Positions 25,896 to 35,248 are shown, numbered from the stretch's first letter. The stretch: 59,752 nucleotides of DNA from Bog-159 sp049511415 (GCA_049511415.1 JBEKYC010000044.1:1-59752), one strand, 5' to 3'. Numbers and translations: made by a program. The notes: generated by a model from the letters alone, not told the origin.

Positions 25896-26666
25896 ATGCG
25901 CGATTTTCCGCGATTCGACCTGAATGGCAAAGCCGCGCTGGTTACCGCTTCCGCGCGCGGCTTGGGGCGAGCCATTGCACTGGCCCTGGCGCACGCCGGC
26001 GCCGATGTGGCTCTGGGTCTACGCGACAGGAACACCCATGGCGGTCTTCCCGACGAAATTGCCGCGCTTGGGCGGCGGGTCCTGCCGCTACAGATGGATG
26101 TCACGAGCCTGGAGCAGATCCGGCGCGCGGTGGATGAAACGGCGACCCATTTTGGACGGCTGGACATTCTGGTGAACAACGCCGGCGTGGCGCCTGAGAA
26201 TCCCGCGGAAGACGTGCGCGAGGAGGACTTCGATCTGACGCTGCGGGTCAATCTGAGGGGCACCTTTTTCGCCAGCCAGGCCGCGGCGCGGGTCATGATA
26301 CGGCAGAACCGCGGGTGCATCATCAACATGGGGTCGCAGGCGGGGTTCGCGGCATTGCCTGGAGAGTCCGTCTACTGCATGACTAAGGCCGGTATTGCGC
26401 ATCTTACCAAGTGTCTGGCCATCGAGTGGGGCAAGTACAATATCACGGTAAACGCCGTAGCGCCCACATTTATCGCGACGCCCGGTACCGCGGCGGTGCT
26501 GGCTGATCCCGCGTTTCGGGCGGATGTGGTGGAGCGCATCGCGGCTTTGCACCGCATCGGCGAACCGATGGACGTGGCGGGTGCGGTCGTTTTTCTGGCC
26601 TCGCCGGCCGCTTCTCTGATCACGGGCCATACCCTGCTGATCGACGGGGGCTGGACGGCGCGATAA
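25896..26666 (+). CDS. Short-chain dehydrogenase/reductase (SDR)
   Basis: I use the ATG at 25896 (256 residues, MRDFPRFDLNGKAALVT); a GTG at 25860 would add 12 residues and overlap the previous gene. The cofactor motif reads VTASARGLG, so the first glycine of the usual TGxxxGxG is alanine. LVNNAGV and the triad residues in INMGSQ (Ser), SVYCMTK (Tyr, Lys) are intact, and the C-terminus IDGGWTAR is typical of classical SDRs. It should be an NAD(P)H-dependent oxidoreductase of the FabG/gluconate 5-dehydrogenase kind. The substrate is unknown. Confidence 0.92.
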   Translation: MRDFPRFDLNGKAALVTASARGLGRAIALALAHAGADVALGLRDRNTHGGLPDEIAALGRRVLPLQMDVTSLEQIRRAVDETATHFGRLDILVNNAGVAPENPAEDVREEDFDLTLRVNLRGTFFASQAAARVMIRQNRGCIINMGSQAGFAALPGESVYCMTKAGIAHLTKCLAIEWGKYNITVNAVAPTFIATPGTAAVLADPAFRADVVERIAALHRIGEPMDVAGAVVFLASPAASLITGHTLLIDGGWTAR

Positions 26667-26687
26667 AGCCGTCGTCGAGCTACGCCC

Positions 26688-27413
26688 TCAGCCCGGCAGC
26701 CGGGTGCTGCTGTCGACGCGCGCCAGGTGCACGAAAGCCTCGGCGGCGCCGCAGCCGGCTTCCCGGCCGCGATAGCTTTCCATGAGTTGGTGGAAGTCGC
26801 GGTATATGCGTTCGCCATCCTGGCTCTTGTGCGCGAAAAGCGCGGCCTTCTTGGTTTCCCGGACCAGGGTCACGTCCACGTAGTCGGTCGGGTGGAAGCC
26901 CATGGTTTGCGAGCCGAGATCGACTTCGTAGTAATATAGCTCGAAGCGTCCGCGCGCGGCCAGCCAGGCGCGATAGGTCAGTGTGCTGGCGGCCTGATGG
27001 TCCATATGCGTGTCGATGGGCCATTGCGTAAACACTACATCGGGATCGGCGGCGAAGATCAATTGCCGCAGCGACTCCGCGGCGGCTGCGTCCACTACGG
27101 TTGCACCGTCGATTTGGCCGGCGAAGACCGGCGTGGCGTGCAGAAGCCTGCAGGCGGCCTCGCATTCGGCCGATCGGATGGCAGCCGCTTCGGCGTGTGA
27201 CTTGCGCGGGATGCCGGCTTCGCCGCGCGTAAGATAAATGATCGTGACGGACGCTCCCGCCGCGGCATAGCGCGCCAGCGTACCCCCGCAACCGGACTCG
27301 GGATCATCCGGATGACCGCCTACGCAGACAATCTTGGGCGCGTGCGAGGATGATCCGGCTTGTCCCGCGGCCAGTGCGGGAATAGAAAGGAACTGGCGGC
27401 GGGACGGATTCAT
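26688..27413 (-). CDS. PIG-L family deacetylase
   Basis: The 241-residue protein has a twin-arginine-type start (PSRRQFLSIPALAAG), suggesting export. VGGHPDDPESGCGGTLA carries the zinc-binding HPDD motif (residues 34-37), with HPDDPE in place of the common HPDDE. The second zinc site lies in DTHMDHQAAS. Members remove N-acetyl groups from GlcNAc-containing compounds such as GlcNAc-inositol or glycolipids. Its ATG overlaps the stop of the upstream PH-domain gene (ATGA), so translation is coupled. The gene converges on the SDR gene with 21 bp between them. Confidence 0.93.
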   Translation of the reverse strand: MNPSRRQFLSIPALAAGQAGSSSHAPKIVCVGGHPDDPESGCGGTLARYAAAGASVTIIYLTRGEAGIPRKSHAEAAAIRSAECEAACRLLHATPVFAGQIDGATVVDAAAAESLRQLIFAADPDVVFTQWPIDTHMDHQAASTLTYRAWLAARGRFELYYYEVDLGSQTMGFHPTDYVDVTLVRETKKAALFAHKSQDGERIYRDFHQLMESYRGREAGCGAAEAFVHLARVDSSTRLPG

Positions 27414-28339
27414 CTAGGCGCTCCGGTTGAGGCGGCTTGCTGCAATTGCTCGATGAACTGGTGCGGGTCTCGGGCCTGATACAGCACATACGTCCCGCTG
27501 TCCTTGCGTGGGATAAGGACCAGCCGGTCGCCGCCGGCGCGATACAGGCGCAGGTTCTTGCCATTCGCTACACGGTACCAGCCGGATTGATAGTGTTGGT
27601 TGGCGAAGCCGTTGATCCGCAGCGTCGGCCGCCATTCGGGGTCCTGGGTTAAATCCGCAACTTTGACCCGCGGGACGTCGATCGTCTGGAGCGGCAACGT
27701 CACCGGGTAGAACTGATCGTGAATCGTCAGCGAGCCGTTGGCGAACGTGTAGCCCGGAATCCCCGGCGAATACAGCAGGGCGAAACCAATGAACGCAGCC
27801 GCTAGTAGCGCTACCGCCATTCCGACCACCATGCCGGTGCGGCTGCTACTCTGAGGCGCGGCGTTCGGCGATCCCGCAGCCCGACGGACTCCCACAGCGT
27901 CCAAAAAGCCTGTCACGTCGTCCGGACTGAGCACGAACGTCTTGGAATCGGTCTTCACGATTACGGTCCGGCTCCGGTCCGTCACATACCAGCTACTCTT
28001 TCCCAACGCGGCGGTCCTGAATAAGCCGTAGTATCCGAACAGGCCGCCGTTGCCTGCCAGCCGGATCGTGCCCGTGAAGTCCGCGGAGGTTCCCGCGCGC
28101 ACCTCGCGCAGACTTTCCAGCGGCACACGAATATTTCCAATCAACCGCTTGATGGCCAGCGATCCGCTCTCAATGGCATAACCGCGCGGGGAATAAGCGT
28201 ATGCCAGCAGAAGCAACAGCGGAATCAGGACGTCCGCAAAAACTACACGGAGCAGGATGGCCATGCCTAACAAGAGGACGCAGACGACAACCGAGATAAC
28301 TTTGGTTCCGGTATCGTATGGCGCCCGGAATTCGCGCAT
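27410..28339 (-). CDS. PH-domain-like membrane protein
   Basis: The 309-residue protein starts at ATG 28339, which shares one base with the TGA of the upstream gene (TGATG). The N-terminus has two hydrophobic segments (VISVVVCVLLLGMAILLRVV and VLIPLLLLLAYAY). A bacterial PH-like domain follows (YAIESGSLAIKRLIGNIRVP, TVIVKTDSKTFVLSPDD). Another transmembrane helix (VVGMAVALLAAAFIGFALLY) then leads to a second beta-rich domain with YVLYQARDPHQFIEQLQQA. The PH-TM-PH-like layout occurs in uncharacterised bacterial membrane proteins. Function is unknown; the coupling suggests it works with the secreted propeller protein and the deacetylase. Confidence 0.83.
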   Translation of the reverse strand: MREFRAPYDTGTKVISVVVCVLLLGMAILLRVVFADVLIPLLLLLAYAYSPRGYAIESGSLAIKRLIGNIRVPLESLREVRAGTSADFTGTIRLAGNGGLFGYYGLFRTAALGKSSWYVTDRSRTVIVKTDSKTFVLSPDDVTGFLDAVGVRRAAGSPNAAPQSSSRTGMVVGMAVALLAAAFIGFALLYSPGIPGYTFANGSLTIHDQFYPVTLPLQTIDVPRVKVADLTQDPEWRPTLRINGFANQHYQSGWYRVANGKNLRLYRAGGDRLVLIPRKDSGTYVLYQARDPHQFIEQLQQAASTGAPR

Positions 28340-30777
28340 CACTGACCCACCACAAACAAATGGCCGTCGTTTTGCGAATAAATCTTTCCATCACCGCCGA
28401 TGGATGCCGGAGTATACGCCGCGCCCAGCGCCAGTTGCTGGAAGATCTCCTGCAACACCGTGCCGCCCTGGCTGATCGCGAACATGTTGCCGTCCTCGCT
28501 GTTGGCGTAAACCACGCCGTTCACATCAATCGCCGGACTGTTCACGCACCACTCAAATCCGTTGGGGTGATCGGAGACGCAAGTCAGCGTGCCATCCGCG
28601 TTGCGCGTGCAGCTTTCGGTGTTGGTGTTCTGGTAACTCCACTGAATGTTCAGATTCGCATCGACCTGGGTGACGAAATATTGCTCTGGCGAGGCGGGAT
28701 TGTTGGTAGTGCGGTCCGTGGGGCAGTAAGTGGCATCGTCGCAGTAAGACCCCAGACCGCCGTAGTGGTTGTTCTTGGTCACGGCCGACCAGGCGCCATC
28801 ATGAACATAAATGGCGGGCGTGGTATCCCAGCCGAATCCGAACGCCCCCAGATAGTTGCCGCTGGCATCAAAATGCATGAGGTGGCCCTGTGCATAATTG
28901 TAACGGCTCCAGGTGCCGAAGAGAATCGTGCCATCTGGAGCGACTACGGGCGTGGCTGAAGCGTCGTCGAGGACGCTGCCGTCACCGGGCTGGTTGGTCA
29001 GCGGATCCACGCCCTGCAGCGCGCCGGTGCTGCATCCGCCGGGTGAGCCGTTGGGAGGCAGCCAGCCGCCGGCGGATACGGCCACGCCGCAGCCATCGTT
29101 AAACCGATTGCGAAACGAGGCCAGCCATTTGAGGCTCAGATCCGGGTTCAGGGCGATCAGAAACGAGTAACGATCGTTAAACTGGGCGCGGCTGACCGTG
29201 TAGATGGTGCCGTCGGGGGCTACGGCAGGGGAGACGTTCAAGCCCGCGCGCTGGCTGCCGCACGTGCCAGTCGCGGGCGCGGCTGTGGTACTGGGCGGCC
29301 AGGGTAGCTGCGAACTGCTGAACGAGGTGACACACTGCCCGCCTGGATTGGGCGCCTGCGAAGCTGTGAGCGTAGGATAACTCGCCATGCTAACCGTTCC
29401 GCCCGAAGTTATTTTCACCAGCCAGGAATTAGTCGAGTCATTGGCATAAAAGCCATTCGTCGGATCGACTGTCACCTGCACGACGTTGTACAGCAGATCG
29501 CCACTGGCATCCACAGTGAGCGGTCCCGTTTCATATGTATTCGGATCCGTTCCAAACGGCGCAAAACGCTGGATCGAGGCGCCGGTGGCCTTGTCCACTA
29601 CGATGACGCTGCCGCTGGCTCCCGGCACATACACCACGCCATCGCCCAGCGCCGCTTGAAACACCGGCTCCCAGAAATCGTTACTCGATCCGGGCGCGAT
29701 CCAATCGCTGGCATATTGCCATTGCGGGACGAGTTGGCCGTTTTGCCACGTGAACTTGTTTTCGCCCCAGATTTCCGTGGAGAAGCTGGTGGAACTATAC
29801 GAGCCGGATTTGTACTCCATGTAAATATCGTTTCCGTCGACCAGGGGAACTTGAAAATGGGCCACCAATTCGCTGTAGTTGGCGGACTGTTCCTGCGACA
29901 CCAGCGGATCATAGACAATGTCGGCGAGAATTTCGTTCAAGCTCTGGCCGGCCACTCCGAGGTAGCTGGTGTGTTGCGCGTTCTGGGACCATTGGGGCCA
30001 GCCCGCGCCGACGGCAATGACATTCGTGACAGTTCCAGTAGCACCGCCAGTCTGGATCTCGATTGGAGCCGCGCTGGCGGGCGATTGCGTAACCGGCATA
30101 GTAACATTGATTTGGTAGACGCCCACGAATTGCGGCGAGAGCCCCGCGAAAGTGATGGTCGCCGGTGCGCCGCCAATACTCACGGTGGGCGTGGCCGATG
30201 TGGTTCGATAGGTGTCGGCCGAATTGTTGCCGGTGACTGGCGCGGGATTCACCGGTCCCAGACCGCTGGCCAGTAGGATCAGCGAATCGCCCGGTGTGGC
30301 GGGATGGCTGCTAAATCCCGATATGGCGCCCGTGGGAGCCGCCAGCGTGCCATCCGGATTGATGGCCACGGCGTAGCCGCCAATGGCGTAGAACCCAGGC
30401 GCGAAAGATGCGGTTTGCACTGCTTGCGGCGCCGAGGCGGTCGCGCCATTGCTGACGATGACGGAAACCGGTCCACTGGACGGTACGGTCCACGGGATCT
30501 GGGCGTTAATCTGTGATGGCGAGACGTACAGCAACGGCGCGGCGATGCCGTTGAAGCTTACGGAAACGCCGCCGAGGTCGAGCGTCAAGGGAATCGCGGA
30601 AGCCAATACCGTCTGTGTAGCCAGGTTGGAACCAAAAATCGAAACCAGTGAACCCGGTGTAACGGGCGCCGCGAACGTCGCGGCATCTACCACTCCACCG
30701 GGTTCCACCAGGGGTGTTTGAGCGGCGGTAAAAGTAATGAATGTTACAGTGAGGAGAGAATACGCGAATACCCTCAT
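28339..30777 (-). CDS. Exported PQQ-like propeller protein with N-terminal TIGR03437 module
   Basis: The 812-residue protein has a signal peptide (MRVFAYSLLTVTFITFTAAQ). Residues about 22-240 match the Solibacter-type TIGR03437 pattern: FAAPVTPGSLVSIFGSNLA, PLLYVSPSQINAQIPW, LILLASGLGPVNPA and FAGLSPQFVGVYQINVTMP. This module normally sits at the C-terminus. The rest of the protein is a PQQ-like beta-propeller (WPQWSQNAQHTSYL, PVVAPDGTILFGTW, SPAIDVNGVVYANSEDGNMF, GGDGKIYSQNDGHLFVV). The enzyme residues of PQQ dehydrogenases are not evident, so a binding or scaffold role is more likely. It heads a three-gene overlapping unit. Confidence 0.88.
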   Translation of the reverse strand: MRVFAYSLLTVTFITFTAAQTPLVEPGGVVDAATFAAPVTPGSLVSIFGSNLATQTVLASAIPLTLDLGGVSVSFNGIAAPLLYVSPSQINAQIPWTVPSSGPVSVIVSNGATASAPQAVQTASFAPGFYAIGGYAVAINPDGTLAAPTGAISGFSSHPATPGDSLILLASGLGPVNPAPVTGNNSADTYRTTSATPTVSIGGAPATITFAGLSPQFVGVYQINVTMPVTQSPASAAPIEIQTGGATGTVTNVIAVGAGWPQWSQNAQHTSYLGVAGQSLNEILADIVYDPLVSQEQSANYSELVAHFQVPLVDGNDIYMEYKSGSYSSTSFSTEIWGENKFTWQNGQLVPQWQYASDWIAPGSSNDFWEPVFQAALGDGVVYVPGASGSVIVVDKATGASIQRFAPFGTDPNTYETGPLTVDASGDLLYNVVQVTVDPTNGFYANDSTNSWLVKITSGGTVSMASYPTLTASQAPNPGGQCVTSFSSSQLPWPPSTTAAPATGTCGSQRAGLNVSPAVAPDGTIYTVSRAQFNDRYSFLIALNPDLSLKWLASFRNRFNDGCGVAVSAGGWLPPNGSPGGCSTGALQGVDPLTNQPGDGSVLDDASATPVVAPDGTILFGTWSRYNYAQGHLMHFDASGNYLGAFGFGWDTTPAIYVHDGAWSAVTKNNHYGGLGSYCDDATYCPTDRTTNNPASPEQYFVTQVDANLNIQWSYQNTNTESCTRNADGTLTCVSDHPNGFEWCVNSPAIDVNGVVYANSEDGNMFAISQGGTVLQEIFQQLALGAAYTPASIGGDGKIYSQNDGHLFVVGQ

Positions 30778-30830
30778 GCGCGGGATTCTACCACGCGCAA
30801 TGGCCGATTATCTCGGGCCTGGGTTCGCCA

Positions 30831-31205
30831 TTATGAAGCGTCCGCCAAAGTGTTGAGCACCGGCAGTGGCGCGCCGCGTGTGCGAAATTCGTATCGCTCG
30901 ATCTTTACGTCGGCTGTGCCAGGCGCGCTTCGTAGCACCCAGCCGTGAATCTCAAGCTTCATCCGGCAGGTGTTATCGAGCATTGCCGGCCAATCGACGG
31001 CCAGCCGCATCTTCTGTCCGTTTCGCAGTATGTGCTGGGTCGTGAAGCGAATTTCGCGGCTGCTGATTTCCACGGTCTTGCCCTGGCCCGCCGCGGAGAT
31101 ACGCGTGCCCTTCACGCACTGATAACGTACATCCTGCTCAATGGGAAACTTGCGCCTCGCACGCCGCCCCAGGCTTTCGCCGAATACGTAGTTTATGGTT
31201 GCCAT
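30831..31205 (-). CDS. PilZ-like domain protein
   Basis: The 124-residue cytoplasmic protein starts with a basic stretch (GRRARRKFPIEQDVRYQC) like the RxxxR region of PilZ domains. The beta-barrel pattern follows: GQGKTVEISSREIRFTTQH, NGQKMRLAVDWPAM, MKLEIHGWVLRS, then VKIERYEFRTRG. PilZ domains bind cyclic-di-GMP, but the canonical D/NxSxxG is replaced here by EISSREIRF, so ligand binding is uncertain. Similar small proteins are abundant in Solibacter-like genomes. It is divergent from the GH30 gene. Confidence 0.75.
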   Translation of the reverse strand: MATINYVFGESLGRRARRKFPIEQDVRYQCVKGTRISAAGQGKTVEISSREIRFTTQHILRNGQKMRLAVDWPAMLDNTCRMKLEIHGWVLRSAPGTADVKIERYEFRTRGAPLPVLNTLADAS

Positions 31206-31426
31206 CGGAACGCCCTTTTACGGTCACTGTGTCCGTAATGCCCAGATGAGGCAAATGCCAACGGTGGCAACAATCGTTACTGCGCCACCATGCACTCCAC
31301 CCTCCCTACTGGGCTACCATCTGCATTCCCCGAAGAATACCACTCGATAAATATTTTGTAAAGATCTTTATTTATGCAGGCGAATCCGGCGAGGCTGCGG
31401 ATTCGCTTCGCGTCTAAAATGTGGAT
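31206..31426. promoter_or_regulatory. Divergent intergenic region between PilZ and GH30 genes
   Basis: The 221-bp gap has an AT-rich block around 31345-31376 (ATAAATATTTTG and CTTTATTTAT), with ATAAAT/ATTTAT arms, standing out in otherwise GC-rich DNA. It is the most likely promoter area for the GH30 gene. I cannot place exact -35 and -10 boxes. Confidence 0.4.
31380..31406 (+). repeat. 9-bp perfect inverted repeat in the GH30 leader
   Basis: GCGAATCCG and CGGATTCGC flank a 9-nt spacer, ending 20 bp before the GH30 ATG at 31427. It could form a hairpin in the mRNA leader near the ribosome binding region, or be an operator. No T-tract follows, so it is not a simple terminator. Confidence 0.6.
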
Positions 31427-33526
31427 ATGCGAGTTTCCTTTTCCGTTTTCGTCTGGTTGATTGCCGCGTCAGTGAATGCACAGCCTCTTCAGGTCACCGA
31501 AACCTACCCCGATCAGTCCAAACTGCTACAGCCGCGTGCCGCCGGTCCGGCATTTGCGCCGGGCACGCCAGCCGACTCGCCAGCCTTCACGATTGCCGTC
31601 GACAGCGGCAGCACGTACCAGCAGATGGACGGCGTGGGCGCCTCGCTCACGGACTCGGCGGGTTGGGTCATCTGGAATAAACTGACCACGGCCGGTCAGG
31701 GCGCGTTGATGGAAAGCCTGTTCGATCCCAATGCGGGCATTGGCATCGGGCTGCTGCGGCAACCGATGGGGGCGAGCGATTTCTCCGCCAGTGGTGATTA
31801 TAGTTACGATGACGTACCCGCCGGCCAATCGGATCCCGCTTTGCAACAGTTTTCCATAGGCCACGACCAGGCTTATCTGGTCCCACTGTTGCAACAGGCG
31901 CTCTCCATCAATCCATCCCTTAAGATACAGGCCCTCCCCTGGAGTCCGCCGGCCTGGATGAAGACTACCGCGACGATGAATGGGGGCAACGTCATCACTG
32001 GAGATTTCCCGAGTCTATCGCAGTATTTCGCGCGCTTCATTCAGGCTTACCAGCAGCAGGGAATTCCGATTTACGCGATATCCATGCAGAACGAGCCGCT
32101 GAACTCCAATACCGGGTACCCCACGGCATATGTCTCCAGCTCCGACGAAGCTAACTTCATCGGTGGTTACTTAGGGCCGGCACTTGCCGCCGCGGGACTG
32201 AGCACGGTCAAGATATTCGGCTACGAGCACAACTGGGATAATACTCAATACCCGGAAGCCCTATTGGCCGACGGCACAGCTTACGGCTACTTATCCGGCA
32301 GCTCGTTTCATTGTTATGCCGGCGACGTGAGCGCCCAGTCACAAGTAGAACAGGCTTATCCGGCCAAGGACATTTGGTTCACCGAGTGCACCGGATCGGT
32401 GGGTTCCAGCTTTGCGGGCGATCTGTCCTGGAATGCGGAGAATTTGCTGATCGGCGCTACCCGCAACTGGGCGCGCGGCATCACGCTTTGGAATGTTGCG
32501 CTGGATCAGAACTCGGGGCCGCAGAACGGCGGCTGCACATCCTGCCGCGGCGTGGTGACCGTGGATTGGAGCGCTACCCCTCCGGCCATCACCCGCAATG
32601 TCGAGTATTACGTGCTCGGTCACTTAGGTAAGTTTGTGCAACCGGGGGCGTATCGTATCGATTCGAACACATTCGGCTCCGGGTCTCTCGAAGACGTCGC
32701 CTTTGTCAATCCGGATGGATCGATTGTTCTGCTGGTACTGAACGCCGCGTCTGGCAGTTCCACCTTCGCGGTAACTTGGAACGGAAGTTACTTCACCGAT
32801 ACTCTTCCATCCGGCGTTCTGGCGACTTACCAATGGGGTGTGCCGCCGCCGGCATTCCCATCCAACGGCGCGGTCAACGCCGCGGCGCCGCAGGCGGCTC
32901 TGAGCCCCGGCGAACTCTTCTCGATCTACGGCACGAATCTGGCGCCCGGCGCCGCACAACCGTCGCTGCTGCCATTGCCCGCCACCATGGCCGCCACCAG
33001 TGTGCAGATTAATGGGGTCACCGCGCCCTTGCTATATGTCTCTCCCACCCAGATTAATGCCCAGGTGCCGTGGGAGGCTGCTCCCGGAAGCGCAACCCTG
33101 ACGGTGACACATGCCGGCGTGGCGGCTTCGCAGACTGTTACCATTGCCGCCGCGGGACCGGCAATTTTCACCATCGATGGGACCTACGCGGCTGCCAGGA
33201 ACCAGGACTACTCGGTGAACTCTCCAAGCAATCCGGCCGGCGCGGGGCAGGCGATACTTCTATTCGGGACGGGCTTGGGCGCCGTATCGCCGGCGGTGCC
33301 AACCGGCTCGCCGGCCAGTTCCACCTCGCTCTCGTATGTGATAGCCCCCGTCACTGCCACGGTGGGCGGATCGCCGGCGACCGTGGGCTTCGCGGGCTTG
33401 GCGCCGGGGTTCGCCGGGTTATGGCAAATGAATGTGACGCTACCTGCCGGCAGCTCGGGCGCCGTGCCTGTCATACTGTCCGTGGCGGGGACGGCAAGTA
33501 ACTCGGTATTGATTTGGGCGCAGTAG
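31427..33526 (+). CDS. Glycoside hydrolase family 30 (glucosylceramidase-like) with C-terminal TIGR03437 module
   Basis: The 699-residue protein starts at ATG 31427 (a GTG at 31421 is also in frame) and has a signal peptide ending SVNAQ. The GH30 fold shows the DGVGASLTDSAGW motif, PWSPPAWMKT, the acid/base in ISMQNEPLNS (Glu223) and the nucleophile in IWFTECTG (Glu320). Residues about 475-699 carry a TIGR03437 Solibacter-type module (LSPGELFSIYGTNLAPG, PLLYVSPTQINAQVPW, FAGLAPGFAGLWQMNVTLP). GH30 members act on beta-glucans, glucosylceramides or xylans; which substrate applies is not clear. It is an exported polysaccharide or glycolipid hydrolase. It converges with the CTP gene, with one base between the stops. 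Confidence 0.92.
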   Translation: MRVSFSVFVWLIAASVNAQPLQVTETYPDQSKLLQPRAAGPAFAPGTPADSPAFTIAVDSGSTYQQMDGVGASLTDSAGWVIWNKLTTAGQGALMESLFDPNAGIGIGLLRQPMGASDFSASGDYSYDDVPAGQSDPALQQFSIGHDQAYLVPLLQQALSINPSLKIQALPWSPPAWMKTTATMNGGNVITGDFPSLSQYFARFIQAYQQQGIPIYAISMQNEPLNSNTGYPTAYVSSSDEANFIGGYLGPALAAAGLSTVKIFGYEHNWDNTQYPEALLADGTAYGYLSGSSFHCYAGDVSAQSQVEQAYPAKDIWFTECTGSVGSSFAGDLSWNAENLLIGATRNWARGITLWNVALDQNSGPQNGGCTSCRGVVTVDWSATPPAITRNVEYYVLGHLGKFVQPGAYRIDSNTFGSGSLEDVAFVNPDGSIVLLVLNAASGSSTFAVTWNGSYFTDTLPSGVLATYQWGVPPPAFPSNGAVNAAAPQAALSPGELFSIYGTNLAPGAAQPSLLPLPATMAATSVQINGVTAPLLYVSPTQINAQVPWEAAPGSATLTVTHAGVAASQTVTIAAAGPAIFTIDGTYAAARNQDYSVNSPSNPAGAGQAILLFGTGLGAVSPAVPTGSPASSTSLSYVIAPVTATVGGSPATVGFAGLAPGFAGLWQMNVTLPAGSSGAVPVILSVAGTASNSVLIWAQ

Positions 33527-33527
33527 A

Positions 33528-35147
33528 TTAACCTGTGGTGCGCCGCGCCATGGCCCGTTTCACCTGCTCCAAGAGGGCATGCGCGCGCGGCAGACTGTCC
33601 ACTGCCTGCCGCACTTCCGGGTCGTTACTCATGGCGAGCCGGTCCGCGGTGCGTTTATCAAACGCCCGCGTGTACAACTCTTCCTTCAGGTGCTCCTCTA
33701 CCCACCCGCGGCTCTCATTGAATTCCGCGTCGCTGAACTCCACGCCCTGCTTGCGGATAAACCCGCGGAAACGCTCGATAAGGCCGTCGTCCGGCGACCA
33801 GCCCGCGGGTAGCGTGGGCGTAGCGGCGCCAAAGTAGACCGATCCAAAATGATAGAATTCGTCGCGGCCGCCCGATGACGGATACTGCACGTGCCGCTCG
33901 AAGGCATTCATCATCTGCGCGGGGAATTTCTCGTCCGGCGAGATTCCGCCGCCGCCATAAACGGTCCGTCCGCTGTCGGTCATCTTCACATCGTTGGAAT
34001 TCGGCGAATCATCCTGGCGGTTGTGATAGTAATAATCGAAAAAGGAACGATGCGAGTAATCGCGCTGGATCAGCCGCCCGCTGGGAGTGTAGTAACGCGC
34101 GATGGTCAGCAGCAGAGCCGCGTCTTCCGATAACGGAAACTGTGCCTGCACCAATCCCTTGCCGAACGTGTTCTCGCCGATTACCCAGGCTCGGTCGTGG
34201 TCCTGCAGCGCTCCCGCCACGATTTCCGAAGCCGAGGCCGTGTTCCGGTCCACCAATACTACCACCGGGTATTGGCGGCCGTGGTTGCCGACCTTCGCAC
34301 GGAATACCTGTTCCGGTTCGGACCGCCCGCGATGCGACACCACCGTCTGGTCCTTACGCAGGAAATGCCCGGCCACCGAAACGGCTTCGTTCAGGAGTCC
34401 TCCGCGGTTCTCCCGCAGATCCAGAATCAATCCGTTGATGCTGTCTTCGCCCAGGCGGCGCAGGTCGTCCTCCATGTCCCGGTTCGCGCTCTGCGCTTCG
34501 AAAGTCTTGATCGTGACGTAAGCGATCCCCGGACGAACCCAGAAGGCATCCACAACCGTGGGATTAATCTCTCCCCGCGTGACCATGGCGGAAAAGATCT
34601 GGCTGGCGCCATGTCTCTGCACGCCCACCCTTACCAAAGTGCCGCGCGGACCCTTCAGCCGGTCAGCCACCCCGCCGGAGTCTTCGCCTTCCACGTTGTG
34701 ATCGTCCACGCGGACGATCACGTCGCCGCGCCGCAATCCCGCCCGCGCAGCCGGCGAGTCGGGGTAGGCCTGCATCACTACGACGCGCGGCCCGTCCATG
34801 GTTACTTCCATTCCCACGCCGTAATACTGGCCGCGCTGGTTCTGTTGCAGCAAGCGGTATTCCTCGGGATCCAGGAAATTCGAGTGCGGATCCAGTGTAC
34901 GCAGCATGCCTGGAATAGCGCCTTGGTAGATGGCCTTCTCGGGAGCGATCGTGTCCGCGAAGTTCTCTTCGATCAAAGCGTACGCCGTGGCGAACGATTT
35001 GACGTGAGTCTTAAGATCGCCTTCGGTCTGGCCATTAGCCGAATGTGCGATGCCTGGCGCCCAAAGGCCGGCGGTTAAAGCGCCGACCGCGATCACCAAC
35101 GGTACCACTACGACCGAACGGCTCTTTTGAGGTTTATCGGAGTTCAT
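33528..35147 (-). CDS. S41 C-terminal processing protease (CtpA-like)
   Basis: The 539-residue protein begins at ATG 35147 (a GTG at 35153 is in frame). It has an N-terminal signal-anchor (SVVVVPLVIAVGALTAGLWA). A short helical region (YALIEENFADTI, LRTLDPHSNFLDPEEYR) leads to a PDZ domain (VVVMQAYPDSPAARAGLRRG). The peptidase domain has LDLRENRGGLLNEAVSVAGH, the nucleophile in NTASASEIVAGA (Ser307) and the lysine in NTFGKGLVQ (Lys330). The extra C-terminal helical region from about residue 440 exceeds the usual CTP length. It cleaves proteins near their C-termini in the periplasm. It is divergent from the GT2 gene. Confidence 0.94.
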   Translation of the reverse strand: MNSDKPQKSRSVVVVPLVIAVGALTAGLWAPGIAHSANGQTEGDLKTHVKSFATAYALIEENFADTIAPEKAIYQGAIPGMLRTLDPHSNFLDPEEYRLLQQNQRGQYYGVGMEVTMDGPRVVVMQAYPDSPAARAGLRRGDVIVRVDDHNVEGEDSGGVADRLKGPRGTLVRVGVQRHGASQIFSAMVTRGEINPTVVDAFWVRPGIAYVTIKTFEAQSANRDMEDDLRRLGEDSINGLILDLRENRGGLLNEAVSVAGHFLRKDQTVVSHRGRSEPEQVFRAKVGNHGRQYPVVVLVDRNTASASEIVAGALQDHDRAWVIGENTFGKGLVQAQFPLSEDAALLLTIARYYTPSGRLIQRDYSHRSFFDYYYHNRQDDSPNSNDVKMTDSGRTVYGGGGISPDEKFPAQMMNAFERHVQYPSSGGRDEFYHFGSVYFGAATPTLPAGWSPDDGLIERFRGFIRKQGVEFSDAEFNESRGWVEEHLKEELYTRAFDKRTADRLAMSNDPEVRQAVDSLPRAHALLEQVKRAMARRTTG

Positions 35148-35248
35148 TACCACGCGCCAACCCCCCGGATGGTCACATCATATCACGAAGGGCGCACCCC
35201 GCTGGGGCTGCCAAGTCCAAAGGCGCGCGCCCATGTTAAGCTTCCAAA

